Part shown: one piece after another, positions 1 through 7,445 of the stretch
Layout of the letters: every line of letters begins with the position of its first letter
Position numbering within the stretch: position 1 is the first letter of the stretch
Assembly: GCA_023666665.1 (NCBI GenBank)
Contig: JAMPBN010000001.1
Location: 889,293 to 953,292, forward strand
DNA length: 64,000 nucleotides
DNA from: Prevotella sp.
GTDB taxonomy: Bacteria > Bacteroidota > Bacteroidia > Bacteroidales > Muribaculaceae
Reading direction: 5' to 3'
Made by a program: the position numbers and the translations under genes
The notes under the pieces: generated by a model
The model's database searches: none
Told to the model about the DNA's origin: nothing
The model's input: only the letters and a program-made list of their open reading frames with translations

Positions 1-2
1 TC

Positions 3-926
3 GGGGTGTATGCCCTGGTGTGGATGCAGGTGGCAATGTGTGCCATACAGTTGCTGATGGTCAGCGTGGCGGGCAAATGGCGGCCATCGCTGATATTTTC
101 GGTAGCGACTTTCAAGCAGCTTTTTTCGTATGGCGGCTATCTGTTAGCGGCCAACGTTTTGCAGGTTTTCTGCAATAATTTTCAGAACGTGATTATCGGG
201 CGCAGGTTTTCGGTTGGACAACTCGGACTCTATTCCCAAGCGCAGAAAATCGACAATATAACGTCGTTTCAACTTCCGCAGATTCTCAATCAGGTGATGT
301 TTCCGGTCTACAGTCAGCTTCAGGACGATTCGCGCCGTCTGCTTGAAGTCCTGTCAATGAATCTGCGAGTGTTGGCCTACGCAATGTTTCCGATTCTGAC
401 GCTGCTTATTCTTCTTGCCGAGCCGACTTTTACTCTGCTCTATGGGGCAAAATGGACGGCTGCCGCACCATATTTTCAGATTCTTTGTTTAGGCGGGTAT
501 TTTGTCGGTCTGCAATATGTAGACTTCTATGCTGTAGCCGCCAAAGGGAAAAGCAGGGAACTCTTTTGGTGGAGTTTCTATAAGTGGGGTGTGCTGTTGG
601 CGCTGATACTTGTCGGCTCTCAATTTGGCATCTTCGGACTTCTCGGCGGATTGGCACTCAGCAATTTCAATATTTTTATTGTCAACGCCGTTCTTGCGTC
701 GAAATATGTCGGCTTCAAACTCCGCATGCATGCGCGGATATTGATTCCGCTGTTCGGGGCAGCCTTATTGACCGGCGCGGTCAGTTATGCCGCAGTTTCA
801 TTTTGCGGCATAAATAGCTGGTTCATATTGCCGATTTACGCGGCGATATATCTTGGAGTCAGCGTGTTGTTCAAGGCCCGCGCCCTGCGCGAAACTCTCC
901 GTGCGCTCAAGCACTTAAAGCCCTAA
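3..926 (+). CDS. Wzx-type polysaccharide flippase, 5' part missing
   Basis: This is the C-terminal ~308 residues of a multi-pass membrane protein; the reading frame is open through the left edge, so the start lies outside the window. At least seven hydrophobic segments alternate with short loops. The pattern of a conserved F-x-Y-G block, an N-x-x-x-I-G-R motif and the L-G-x-Y-S-Q-A stretch is that of MOP-superfamily O-antigen/teichoic-acid exporters (Wzx). Such proteins flip undecaprenyl-linked oligosaccharides across the inner membrane. The family is usually ~480 aa, so about a third is missing. The 3' end overlaps the tail of the convergent glycosylase gene by 12 bases. The neighbouring capsule or O-antigen genes that would confirm the role must lie to the left. 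The GTG at 6 is not a credible start. Confidence 0.85.
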   Translation, partial: GVYALVWMQVAMCAIQLLMVSVAGKWRPSLIFSVATFKQLFSYGGYLLAANVLQVFCNNFQNVIIGRRFSVGQLGLYSQAQKIDNITSFQLPQILNQVMFPVYSQLQDDSRRLLEVLSMNLRVLAYAMFPILTLLILLAEPTFTLLYGAKWTAAAPYFQILCLGGYFVGLQYVDFYAVAAKGKSRELFWWSFYKWGVLLALILVGSQFGIFGLLGGLALSNFNIFIVNAVLASKYVGFKLRMHARILIPLFGAALLTGAVSYAAVSFCGINSWFILPIYAAIYLGVSVLFKARALRETLRALKHLKP

Positions 927-1499
927 GTGACTGAAGAGTTTGGCATATTGCGCGGCTTTCAGCTCGAGTTTGAGCGGGTAAGCGCGGCTCGTGGACGGCA
1001 TACGCCAGATTTCCAGACCGGCGGAGGTGGTAACGTATTCGCCGATTTTGGGAACGTCAGTGCCGGTCAGCTCGGCCAACACTCCGGCTGCTTTTTCGCC
1101 GGTTGAGGCTATGGCGCGACATCGGGGCATCTGTGCCAACAACTCCTCAAGCGGCACCGGCTCAACGATTTCCAGGAACTTGTCTGACGCGTTGCCTTTC
1201 AGGCGCCGCACGGTGCGGGCTGTGTCGTTCAGCGCAATTCCCTTGTCGTCGAGCAGACGTTTAATGGCTGCGAGGTCATATAGCTTGGTCTGCTGATTGT
1301 AAAGAGCATAACGGTTGTTGAGAAAAATCAGCCCCATTATCTGCCAGAAATCGTTGGTGCGGTTGGGGTAGTAGAAGTCCATAGCCCACCGTTTGGGCTG
1401 CGGCGGAAATGTCCCCATAATCAGCACTTTGGCGTTTTGGGGAATATATGGCGGCCAAGGGTGGCGCTCCAATTCGGGTTGTGGTTCAATGGTTTTCAT
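915..1499 (-). CDS. Uracil-DNA glycosylase superfamily protein
   Basis: A 194-residue single-domain protein of the uracil-DNA glycosylase fold. Near residue 29 it has GTFPP, corresponding to the catalytic/water-binding motif 1 of the superfamily, and near residue 167 MPSTSRAY, corresponding to the DNA-intercalation motif 2. Proteins of this type excise uracil or mispaired thymine, or related damage, from DNA in the cytoplasm. Which base it removes cannot be read from the sequence. It is transcribed divergently from the GH36-like gene. Its -7 box (TATATTTG, read on the minus strand at 1512-1505) ends only five bases before the ATG, so the transcript should be leaderless or nearly so. Its end overlaps the flippase gene tail-to-tail. 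A mismatch-type (MUG/SMUG-like) enzyme is the main reading. Confidence 0.75.
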   Translation of the reverse strand: MKTIEPQPELERHPWPPYIPQNAKVLIMGTFPPQPKRWAMDFYYPNRTNDFWQIMGLIFLNNRYALYNQQTKLYDLAAIKRLLDDKGIALNDTARTVRRLKGNASDKFLEIVEPVPLEELLAQMPRCRAIASTGEKAAGVLAELTGTDVPKIGEYVTTSAGLEIWRMPSTSRAYPLKLELKAAQYAKLFSHLGL

Positions 1500-1500
1500 A

Positions 1501-1532
1501 TTTGCAAATATAACAAATAATTTGTAATTTTG
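1501..1532 (+). promoter_or_regulatory. Promoter of the GH36-like gene
   Basis: TTTG at 1501-1504 and TAATTTTG at 1525-1532 are separated by 20 bases, an exact match to the Bacteroidota -33/-7 arrangement. The ATG at 1565 follows with a leader of about 28 bases. The -33 element overlaps the opposing promoter's start region. Confidence 0.8.
1505..1512 (-). promoter_or_regulatory. -7 box of the DNA glycosylase gene
   Basis: Read on the minus strand the sequence is TATATTTG, a perfect TAnnTTTG. It lies five bases upstream of the glycosylase ATG. No good -33 TTTG is visible at the expected distance, so the promoter may be weak. Confidence 0.6.
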
Positions 1533-1564
1533 CGCGTTAATAGACCTTAATCAAAACCACAACA

Positions 1565-4500
1565 ATGCAATTCAAACACTTTATCGGAGCGTTGGCATTG
1601 GCCATAATTGCGGCTCCAAGCATTTTCGCTCAAGCGGTTATATTCCCTCAAAAAGCTCAGCCGGGCGCTGCGACACTAACTGCAGTCAACGGCACGTATA
1701 TTTTGGCTAACGATCTATTTTCCGCCTCTTTTATAGAGACAGACGGCTCACTTCTCTTCGACGGATGCAGTGCAATGGGATTGAAGCCCGGAACGGAACT
1801 TTTCTTCGTGGAAACCAAGTCTGACGGAATTATTCCCGCTTCACGTATGACTATGAGCGGACTTGTCGTTGAAGACCTCGCAGCCAATCCGGATTCGCCC
1901 AAAGGCGGTGAACGCTTCTCCGGAAAAGCCCTGAGCGCGACGTTTACTTTCGGCAATATCTCGATTCTTTGGTACGCAATACTCCGCGACGGTTCGCACT
2001 ATCTGCGTACCGAGCTGTCGCTCACATCCGACCTCGCAACGGAGATGAAGTCTGTCATCCCTATGAACTACACTGTGGCAGATGGCGAACCTACGGTCAA
2101 CGTCGTCGGCAACACTCGCGGCGCAATCCTCGCATCTTCCAAAATTTTTGCCGGCGTTGAGTCACCGATGGGCATCAACTCCGTGGGAAGCGAAATCAAG
2201 GTATCCGATGCAGATTCTCCCGCAGCAACCTATTCCGACGAGTTTTCGCTTACATCATGGAAGCCCGAAATGTTCTGCTGGACTCCCGGTCGCGAAGTAC
2301 CCTCACAAATCCTTGAGCTCGGCTTTGACGACAGTCAGGTTCTCGGTGCTTATGGCCTTGCAGACTTCACCCAAGCCGGTAGTCAAACCGTTACGTTTAC
2401 ATACCGCAGCGGAAATCTACGTCTGAATATGGTTGGCGTTGACATCGTTGACTCCGAAGGCCAAATCGCGGCTTCCGACTACCATATCGGATTTGCCGGT
2501 GGTCAACACAGCAATAATGTTTATACTCTCAACGTTCCTCAAGCCGGACAATACACTATCCGCTTCTTTGTTGAAACCAAAACCGAAGGAATTACTTCAT
2601 CAGGAAATATCACTTACAGTGCAACGGTTAATGCTGTATCCGACCCCGACGAGCCTGAACTCTCCCCGGTTACACCCATAAGCGGCACAGATCATTTTTG
2701 GACAATTATGTCCGACCGAGGCAGTGACCCGCGCTACGTTACCGAAGTTGATGGCGGACTTATGGGGAATACCATCGTTACCGAACCTTCACGCTGGCAC
2801 TTCATCAGCCGCACCGACGGTACTTGGGATATTGTTAACGCCTCTACCGGCAATTATATCACCACAGGTGCTGCCAACAACAGTCAGCTCAAAACTTCTA
2901 AAGATGCACCCGCCAAAGGATGGGAATTCAAAGTGTCGAATAACCCTCAGGCATGGATTATCGTCAACGGCGAATCTCAATTCAACACTACCAACAACAG
3001 CCATTCTTTCCAAGTATTTAACTGGGGCAGCGGTACTAATACCACCGACGGCGGATGTCAGTATTATTTCGAGGAAGTAGCCGAGTCGCTCGAATTCTTT
3101 GAAAAGGATACCCCAATTACCGGCAAATGGAGTCGTCAGACCACCCTTGCCGTTGATAAAACTTGGAAAATCGGCGCAGTGGTTGGCCTTGTTGCTCCTG
3201 ACCAACCCCGCCGCTCCGTGCTCGCCTACATTGAGAGAGAACGTGCCGCCGCATGGCGTCCTATGCCTATGTATAATTCCTGGTATGAACTCAATATCAA
3301 CCGAAACAACGACCAGAATTATACCACTAACTTCAATATTAACCAGTGTGTTGACGTGCTAAATCAATGGAAAGAAAACCTCTACGACAAGCACAATGCC
3401 CACATTCAGTCATACGTCTGGGACGATGGGTGGGACAGTTACGGAACGTGGACTTTCAACCCCAACTTCCCCAACGGCTTCAAAGAGGCTGATGAGGTTG
3501 CCGCCGCTATGGGCGCAAACATCGGTGCATGGCTCGGCCCGGTAGGCGGCTACGGCCAAAGCGGCACTTACCGTCGCAACTACTGGAACGGCAAAGGTGG
3601 CATGCAACTTTCCAATCCTGAATACTACGATGTGTTCCTCACTGCTTGCACCAATATGATTAATGACTACCATTTCAACTACTTCAAGTTCGACGGCATT
3701 TCCGCTCAGTTCTCTTCCGTCGGACCTGACTCCGGTGCTACCGGCGAAGAAAATGCAGAAGCTATCATTGACATTGAGCAGCGTATCCGCGAAATTAAGC
3801 CCGACATTTTCTTTAACACCACCGTAGGTACGTGGGCATCACCTTTCTGGTATCATGTTTCGGATGCCACCTGGCGTCAGGAAAGTGACTTCGGCACAAT
3901 CGGCAACCAAGGTTCCGACCGCGAAAGGTGGATTACCTATCGCGACCGCCTGGTTTACCAAAACTACGTTATCAACTCACCCCTCTGCCCCATCAATTCT
4001 ATGATGACCCACGGCGTAATCCTGACGAAATTCGGCTCCGTGGCCAAGGATATGGGATATGAGGGTGCTCTGCGCGAGATCCGTTGCGCGTTTGCCTGCG
4101 GCTCATCGCAAGTGGAACTCTACTGCGACTACGAGCTGCTTAACTCAATCAATGACGGCGCTCTTTGGGGCGACATCGCCGAATGTATTAAGTGGCAGGA
4201 AGCTAATGCCGACGTACTCCCCGACGCTCACTGGGTTGGTGGCAATCCATGGGACGGCAGCAAAGCCAACATTTACGGCTGGGCATCGTGGAACGGCCTG
4301 AAGTCCACTCTGGCACTGCGCAACCCCGCAGCCAGCAATCAGGAATACACTTTCACCCTGCGCGAGGCGTTCGACATTCCCGCATACATTACCGGCGAGG
4401 TTGTTCTTACTCCGGCATTTGCCGCAAATCAAGATGCCCTTGAGGGTGTTGAAACCGGCAAGCCCATCAACATTGACACCCCGCTCACCGCTACGCTCAA

Positions 4501-4690
4501 GGCAAGCTCTCTCTACGTGTTCGACGGCATCGACCCCAACGGCGAACAAGACTCCATCAAGGAGATTGATTGCCGCGAAATCACCACCGAGCGTCCGGCC
4601 AACGGTGCCACCTACGACCTGATGGGCCGCCGCGTTGCCAACCCCACCCGGGGGCTATATATTGTCAACGGAAAAGTGGTAAGGCGCTAA
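1565..4690 (+). CDS. Secreted GH36-like (clan GH-D) glycosidase with embedded lectin-like module
   Basis: A 1041-residue exported enzyme. Residues 1-23 form a signal peptide. Residues ~25-260 are an N-terminal beta-sandwich like those of clan GH-D glycosidases, ~260-360 a small beta-rich domain resembling a carbohydrate-binding module, and ~372-505 a lectin-like module also found twice in the GH20 enzyme at 35882-39181. The TIM barrel spans ~530-900. It contains YVWDDGWDSYG near 617 and FKFDG with Asp710 as likely nucleophile; the Asp of ESDFG (~775) is a candidate acid/base. A C-terminal beta domain follows. The end, YDLMGRRV...GLYIVNGKVV, is a short sorting-like tail. Alpha-galactosidase or alpha-N-acetylgalactosaminidase activity is inferred from fold similarity only. 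Similar proteins are sometimes mislabelled enterotoxin. A monocistronic gene ending in a strong terminator. Confidence 0.75.
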   Translation: MQFKHFIGALALAIIAAPSIFAQAVIFPQKAQPGAATLTAVNGTYILANDLFSASFIETDGSLLFDGCSAMGLKPGTELFFVETKSDGIIPASRMTMSGLVVEDLAANPDSPKGGERFSGKALSATFTFGNISILWYAILRDGSHYLRTELSLTSDLATEMKSVIPMNYTVADGEPTVNVVGNTRGAILASSKIFAGVESPMGINSVGSEIKVSDADSPAATYSDEFSLTSWKPEMFCWTPGREVPSQILELGFDDSQVLGAYGLADFTQAGSQTVTFTYRSGNLRLNMVGVDIVDSEGQIAASDYHIGFAGGQHSNNVYTLNVPQAGQYTIRFFVETKTEGITSSGNITYSATVNAVSDPDEPELSPVTPISGTDHFWTIMSDRGSDPRYVTEVDGGLMGNTIVTEPSRWHFISRTDGTWDIVNASTGNYITTGAANNSQLKTSKDAPAKGWEFKVSNNPQAWIIVNGESQFNTTNNSHSFQVFNWGSGTNTTDGGCQYYFEEVAESLEFFEKDTPITGKWSRQTTLAVDKTWKIGAVVGLVAPDQPRRSVLAYIERERAAAWRPMPMYNSWYELNINRNNDQNYTTNFNINQCVDVLNQWKENLYDKHNAHIQSYVWDDGWDSYGTWTFNPNFPNGFKEADEVAAAMGANIGAWLGPVGGYGQSGTYRRNYWNGKGGMQLSNPEYYDVFLTACTNMINDYHFNYFKFDGISAQFSSVGPDSGATGEENAEAIIDIEQRIREIKPDIFFNTTVGTWASPFWYHVSDATWRQESDFGTIGNQGSDRERWITYRDRLVYQNYVINSPLCPINSMMTHGVILTKFGSVAKDMGYEGALREIRCAFACGSSQVELYCDYELLNSINDGALWGDIAECIKWQEANADVLPDAHWVGGNPWDGSKANIYGWASWNGLKSTLALRNPAASNQEYTFTLREAFDIPAYITGEVVLTPAFAANQDALEGVETGKPINIDTPLTATLKASSLYVFDGIDPNGEQDSIKEIDCREITTERPANGATYDLMGRRVANPTRGLYIVNGKVVRR

Positions 4691-4714
4691 TACAGGAAGC
4701 AGAATCAACGTGTG

Positions 4715-4747
4715 GAAGTGGCGGACTTTTATCCGCCACTTCTTTTT
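4715..4747 (+). terminator. Rho-independent terminator of the GH36-like gene
   Basis: An 11-bp perfect stem (4715-4725 with 4732-4742) around a six-base loop is followed by five T residues at 4743-4747. The core GGCGGAC/(G)TCCGCC recurs at other gene ends in the window. A second smaller hairpin (TGCCGG 4771-4776 with CCGGCA 4785-4790) follows. Confidence 0.85.
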
Positions 4748-4802
4748 ATGGCGTTGATGACCAGGTAGAATGCCGGGTTTTAAGCCGGCACTCCATGTTT
4801 TA

Positions 4803-4836
4803 CCCTAACGCCCAACGCCTAACGCCCAATGCCTAA
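4803..4836. repeat. Degenerate CTAACGCC tract
   Basis: About four imperfect 7-8-base units (taacgcc, caacgcc, taacgcc, caatgcc) lie just upstream of the permease promoter. Related tracts occur at 7031, 13441, 34691, 39313, 48072 and 60783. Confidence 0.6.
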
Positions 4837-4865
4837 TTTGCAACCTTGTTGCAAGAGAAATTTTG

Positions 4866-4873
4866 TAACTTTG
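4866..4873 (+). promoter_or_regulatory. -7 box of the Cu/Zn permease gene
   Basis: TAACTTTG lies eight bases before the ATG at 4882. This fixes the start: the in-frame TTG at 4846 would place the box inside the coding region. A TTG at 4846-4848 may serve as a non-optimal -33 element. Confidence 0.7.
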
Positions 4874-4881
4874 CAACCGTT

Positions 4882-6111
4882 ATGGAAATCTTGACTTCAA
4901 TTTGGAATATTTTGTGCGGCATGGCACCGTATATTTTGCTCGGCTTTTTTATTGCCGGGCTTCTGCAGGTGTTTGTGAATCGCCGCACTATGGCGCGACA
5001 TCTTTCGGGCCGCGGTTGGAAACCGGTAATCAAGGCCGCACTGTTTGGCATTCCGTTGCCACTATGTTCGTGCGGGGTGCTTCCAACGGCGGTTGCACTG
5101 CGTCGGCGCGGGGCATCGAAGGGTGCCACCACGTCGTTTCTCATCGCCACGCCCCAAACCGGGGTTGACTCGATTGCGGCCACGTATTCGCTGCTGACTC
5201 CGGCATTTGCCGTTATCCGCCCGGTTGCGGCGCTTGTTGGCGCGGTATTTGGCGGTATGGCGGTGAGCAAGCTCGGCGACGAAGACACTGCCGACTCGGA
5301 AATCAAAGACGACGTTGCCGAAGAACCCGAAATTACCGGCGGATTTTGGACAAAGATGCTCGCTGCGGTAAAATATGGCTTCGTGGATATGGTGGCATCG
5401 GTGGGCGGCTGGCTCGTGATTGGCCTTTTGGTTGCCGCGCTGATTACCGTATTTGTGCCCGATGAGTTGTTTGTGAGCCTCAGCCGCTATCCGCTTGTTG
5501 CCATGCTGGCAGTGGTAGTCGTGGCAATACCGATGTATGTATGTGCAACGGGGTCTATACCGATTGCGATGTCGTTGATGATGAAGGGCCTGTCGCCCGG
5601 CATCGCTTTTGTTATGCTGATGGCCGGCCCGGCAGCGAATTTCGCTTCAATAGTCATTCTGTCGAAGACCCAGGGTCGCAAAGCCACTGCGATATACGTC
5701 GGCTCGGTAGTTTTGACGGCTTTGGCGTTCGGTCTGGCCATAGACCTGTTGTTCCCCACGCAGTGGTTCGTTCCCGGAATGCACGGCGCTCACTGTCACG
5801 GCGAATCAGCCAACTGGTTTTCAACAGTCTGCGCACTGCTGCTCGGAGGCCTGCTCGTTTACACTCAGATAATCAACCGAAAGCATCATCACCATCATAA
5901 CATAGAAGAAGAAATGACACAGAAGTTTAAAATCATGGGAATGAATTGCCCTCATTGTCAGGCAAGCGTGCAGCGCGCAATCGCCTCGGTTGCCGGAGTT
6001 GAATCGGTTGACGTAGACCTCAAGGGCGCGTGTGCCACGGTAAACGGTTCGGCAGACTCTGCAGCAGTGATTGAAGCGGTGAAACTTGCCGGCTTTGATG
6101 CCTCGCTGTAA
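4882..6111 (+). CDS. SO_0444-family Cu/Zn efflux permease fused to a heavy-metal-associated domain
   Basis: A 409-residue inner-membrane protein. Residues ~1-335 carry eight or so membrane segments, with the signature PLPLCSCGVLP near residue 55 that is typical of DUF318/ArsP-like permeases of the SO_0444 type. A cytoplasmic acidic loop near 135-150 separates the two halves. A linker with five consecutive histidines leads into a C-terminal ~68-residue HMA domain with GMNCPHC (two metal-binding cysteines) near residue 352. Family knowledge suggests export of copper or zinc, with the HMA domain delivering or sensing the ion. The ATG at 4882 is preferred because it follows the -7 box by eight bases. 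It is monocistronic and followed by the SRP RNA gene. The precise metal is uncertain. Confidence 0.85.
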   Translation: MEILTSIWNILCGMAPYILLGFFIAGLLQVFVNRRTMARHLSGRGWKPVIKAALFGIPLPLCSCGVLPTAVALRRRGASKGATTSFLIATPQTGVDSIAATYSLLTPAFAVIRPVAALVGAVFGGMAVSKLGDEDTADSEIKDDVAEEPEITGGFWTKMLAAVKYGFVDMVASVGGWLVIGLLVAALITVFVPDELFVSLSRYPLVAMLAVVVVAIPMYVCATGSIPIAMSLMMKGLSPGIAFVMLMAGPAANFASIVILSKTQGRKATAIYVGSVVLTALAFGLAIDLLFPTQWFVPGMHGAHCHGESANWFSTVCALLLGGLLVYTQIINRKHHHHHNIEEEMTQKFKIMGMNCPHCQASVQRAIASVAGVESVDVDLKGACATVNGSADSAAVIEAVKLAGFDASL

Positions 6112-6119
6112 AAAAAAGA

Positions 6120-6151
6120 TTTGCAAGGTTCGACAAAAAGTTGTAACTTTG
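6120..6151 (+). promoter_or_regulatory. Promoter of the SRP RNA gene
   Basis: TTTG at 6120-6123, a 20-base spacer and TAACTTTG at 6144-6151 form a consensus Bacteroidota promoter. The base-paired 5' end of the RNA begins about five bases downstream, which gives an internal estimate of the distance from box to transcription start. Confidence 0.85.
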
Positions 6152-6155
6152 CAGT

Positions 6156-6258
6156 CGGGTAAGTCCTCCACGACCAGCTCCCCATGAAATCCGCCAGGTC
6201 CTGACCGAAGCAACGGTAGTGGGTTGTAGCAGGTGCGATGTAGGTAGCTTACCCTTTT
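6156..6258 (+). ncRNA. ffs: Signal recognition particle 4.5S RNA
   Basis: An RNA of about 100 nt with the conserved SRP apical core: CCAGGTCCTGACCGAAGCAACGG around 6194-6216, corresponding to the domain IV loop that binds Ffh. The ends pair as GGGTAAG (6157-6163) with CTTACCC (6248-6254), closing one long hairpin. Six T residues at 6255-6260 terminate it. The short hairpin form without an Alu domain is usual in Gram-negatives. The RNA joins Ffh and FtsY in co-translational targeting to the inner membrane. The exact 5' end may differ by a base or two. Confidence 0.92.
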
Positions 6259-6265
6259 TTGTAGT

Positions 6266-6295
6266 AAAAAAATCACGGCGGACAAAAGTCCGCCG
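6266..6295 (-). terminator. Terminator of the lipoprotein gene at 6305
   Basis: Read on the minus strand, CGGCGGAC/GTCCGCCG with a TTTT loop (6295-6276) is followed after three bases by seven T residues (6272-6266). It separates the convergent SRP RNA and lipoprotein transcripts. Confidence 0.8.
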
Positions 6296-6304
6296 GTTCC
6301 ATAG

Positions 6305-6922
6305 TTAGTTGAAGATGCGCGTGAGGGTTTGCTTTTGGCCGAGGAATTTCGCTGACATCAGGTTGTCTTTTATGCTGACATCGTCGAGGTCGTCGAGACG
6401 CATCAGGGTGTAGGTCATAGCATCGGTCATTTGCTTGACAAACGCTTTCTTTACGGCATCGGACACGGTGCGCTCGGTGGGCACGTCGGATGAGGTCCAG
6501 ATATTGGCCAACTCAAATTGAACGTCGGGATCCATATCTATAACGAGGGTAGAGAGGTCAAAGCGCAGGTCAATCTCGTCATCGTCGGAAGCTATCCAGG
6601 AGCCGCGTACGGTGGCAAGTCCGGCGGCAGTGGCTGAGACGGCGCTCGTGCCGATAGAGTCGATGGGGGCATTGACGGGCATCATTACGGCAATCTGAGC
6701 AGTGAGCTCAAGTTCGCCGCCGTTTGTGCCGCCATTGCGAATAAAGCGGAAAGTGGGGGTAAACTCACCGTTAATATCTGTTTTCTTGCTGAAACGTGTG
6801 GCGTTTCCGCTCCAGCTGCCCTCAACCTTTTTTGAAAGCATAGAGGCGGTTTGACAACCTGCAACAACTGCAAACGAAGCCACCAGGGCGATAAGCGCGA
6901 ACTTTAAAACTGAATTGTTCAT
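6305..6922 (-). CDS. Hypothetical lipoprotein
   Basis: A 205-residue protein starting with a hydrophobic signal that ends in VVAGC, a good lipobox, so Cys22 should be lipidated. The mature part is beta-rich. Shortly after the Cys is a segment reading like a fold-start (VEGSWSG...), and the C-terminal third is helical. Proteins of this general shape are common Bacteroidales periplasmic or outer-membrane lipoproteins of unknown role. No catalytic motif is recognised. It stands alone between two plus-strand genes and has its own hairpin terminator. No confident promoter was found; TTATTTTG, read on the minus strand near 7025, is a weak candidate. Confidence 0.65.
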   Translation of the reverse strand: MNNSVLKFALIALVASFAVVAGCQTASMLSKKVEGSWSGNATRFSKKTDINGEFTPTFRFIRNGGTNGGELELTAQIAVMMPVNAPIDSIGTSAVSATAAGLATVRGSWIASDDDEIDLRFDLSTLVIDMDPDVQFELANIWTSSDVPTERTVSDAVKKAFVKQMTDAMTYTLMRLDDLDDVSIKDNLMSAKFLGQKQTLTRIFN

Positions 6923-7030
6923 AATAATTAAAATTAACGATAGTTAGTTTAATGATTAACAACCGCCGGGCAAATAGAGTTCGCAAGCAACTTTTTTCAC
7001 CCCCCAATCGTTATACAGGCAAAATAACAA

Positions 7031-7075
7031 GTTAACCTCTAACCCTTAACCCTTAACCCTCGGCGCAACACGCCG
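7031..7075. repeat. TTAACCC tract plus CGGCG hairpin upstream of trxA
   Basis: Four TTAACC(C/T)-like units end in CCCTCGGCG. A small hairpin follows (CGGCG...CGCCG, 7061-7075), eleven bases before the trxA start codon at 7086. Almost the same element lies upstream of asnS at 13441-13483. Confidence 0.7.
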
Positions 7076-7085
7076 TATAAAAGAT

Positions 7086-7388
7086 ATGGAAGAATTTTAT
7101 AAAATCATCTCCGGACAAGTTCCCACTTTGGTGGACTTCCACGCAACATGGTGTGGTCCCTGCAAAATGCAAGGCCCGATTCTTGAAGAACTCAAAAAGA
7201 AAGTTGGCGACAAAGCCAATATCATAAAGATTGACATTGACCGCAATCAGGAGCTGGCCAATCGCTACAGAGTGCAGTCAGTACCCACACTGATTATTTT
7301 TCAGAACGGCGAACCCGTGTGGCGCGCATCCGGCCTGCATCAGCTTGGCGACCTTGAGGCGAAAATCAACGAGGCCATTGCCAAATAA
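7086..7388 (+). CDS. trxA: Thioredoxin
   Basis: A 100-residue cytoplasmic thioredoxin with the active site WCGPC (redox Cys23 and Cys26) and the cis-proline block SVPTLIIF near residue 72. Length and spacing match the family, and there is no signal peptide. It reduces disulfides of enzymes such as ribonucleotide reductase and methionine sulfoxide reductase, using electrons from thioredoxin reductase. The start follows the TTAACCC/hairpin element directly. No TAnnTTTG box is evident close upstream, so the promoter may lie within or before that element. The next gene has its own promoter, so this is probably a single-gene unit. Bacteroidales usually carry several thioredoxin paralogues, so trxA is a generic symbol. 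Confidence 0.9.
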   Translation: MEEFYKIISGQVPTLVDFHATWCGPCKMQGPILEELKKKVGDKANIIKIDIDRNQELANRYRVQSVPTLIIFQNGEPVWRASGLHQLGDLEAKINEAIAK

Positions 7389-7392
7389 ATTC

Positions 7393-7422
7393 TTGCAGGC
7401 ACAGAAAAAATTCGTAACTTTG
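7393..7422 (+). promoter_or_regulatory. Promoter of the RlmL-like methyltransferase gene
   Basis: TTG at 7393-7395 and TAACTTTG at 7415-7422 are spaced by 19 bases. The ATG at 7446 follows with a leader of roughly 18 bases. Confidence 0.75.
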
Positions 7423-7445
7423 CAGTCAAAATAAGGACTGCAAAG

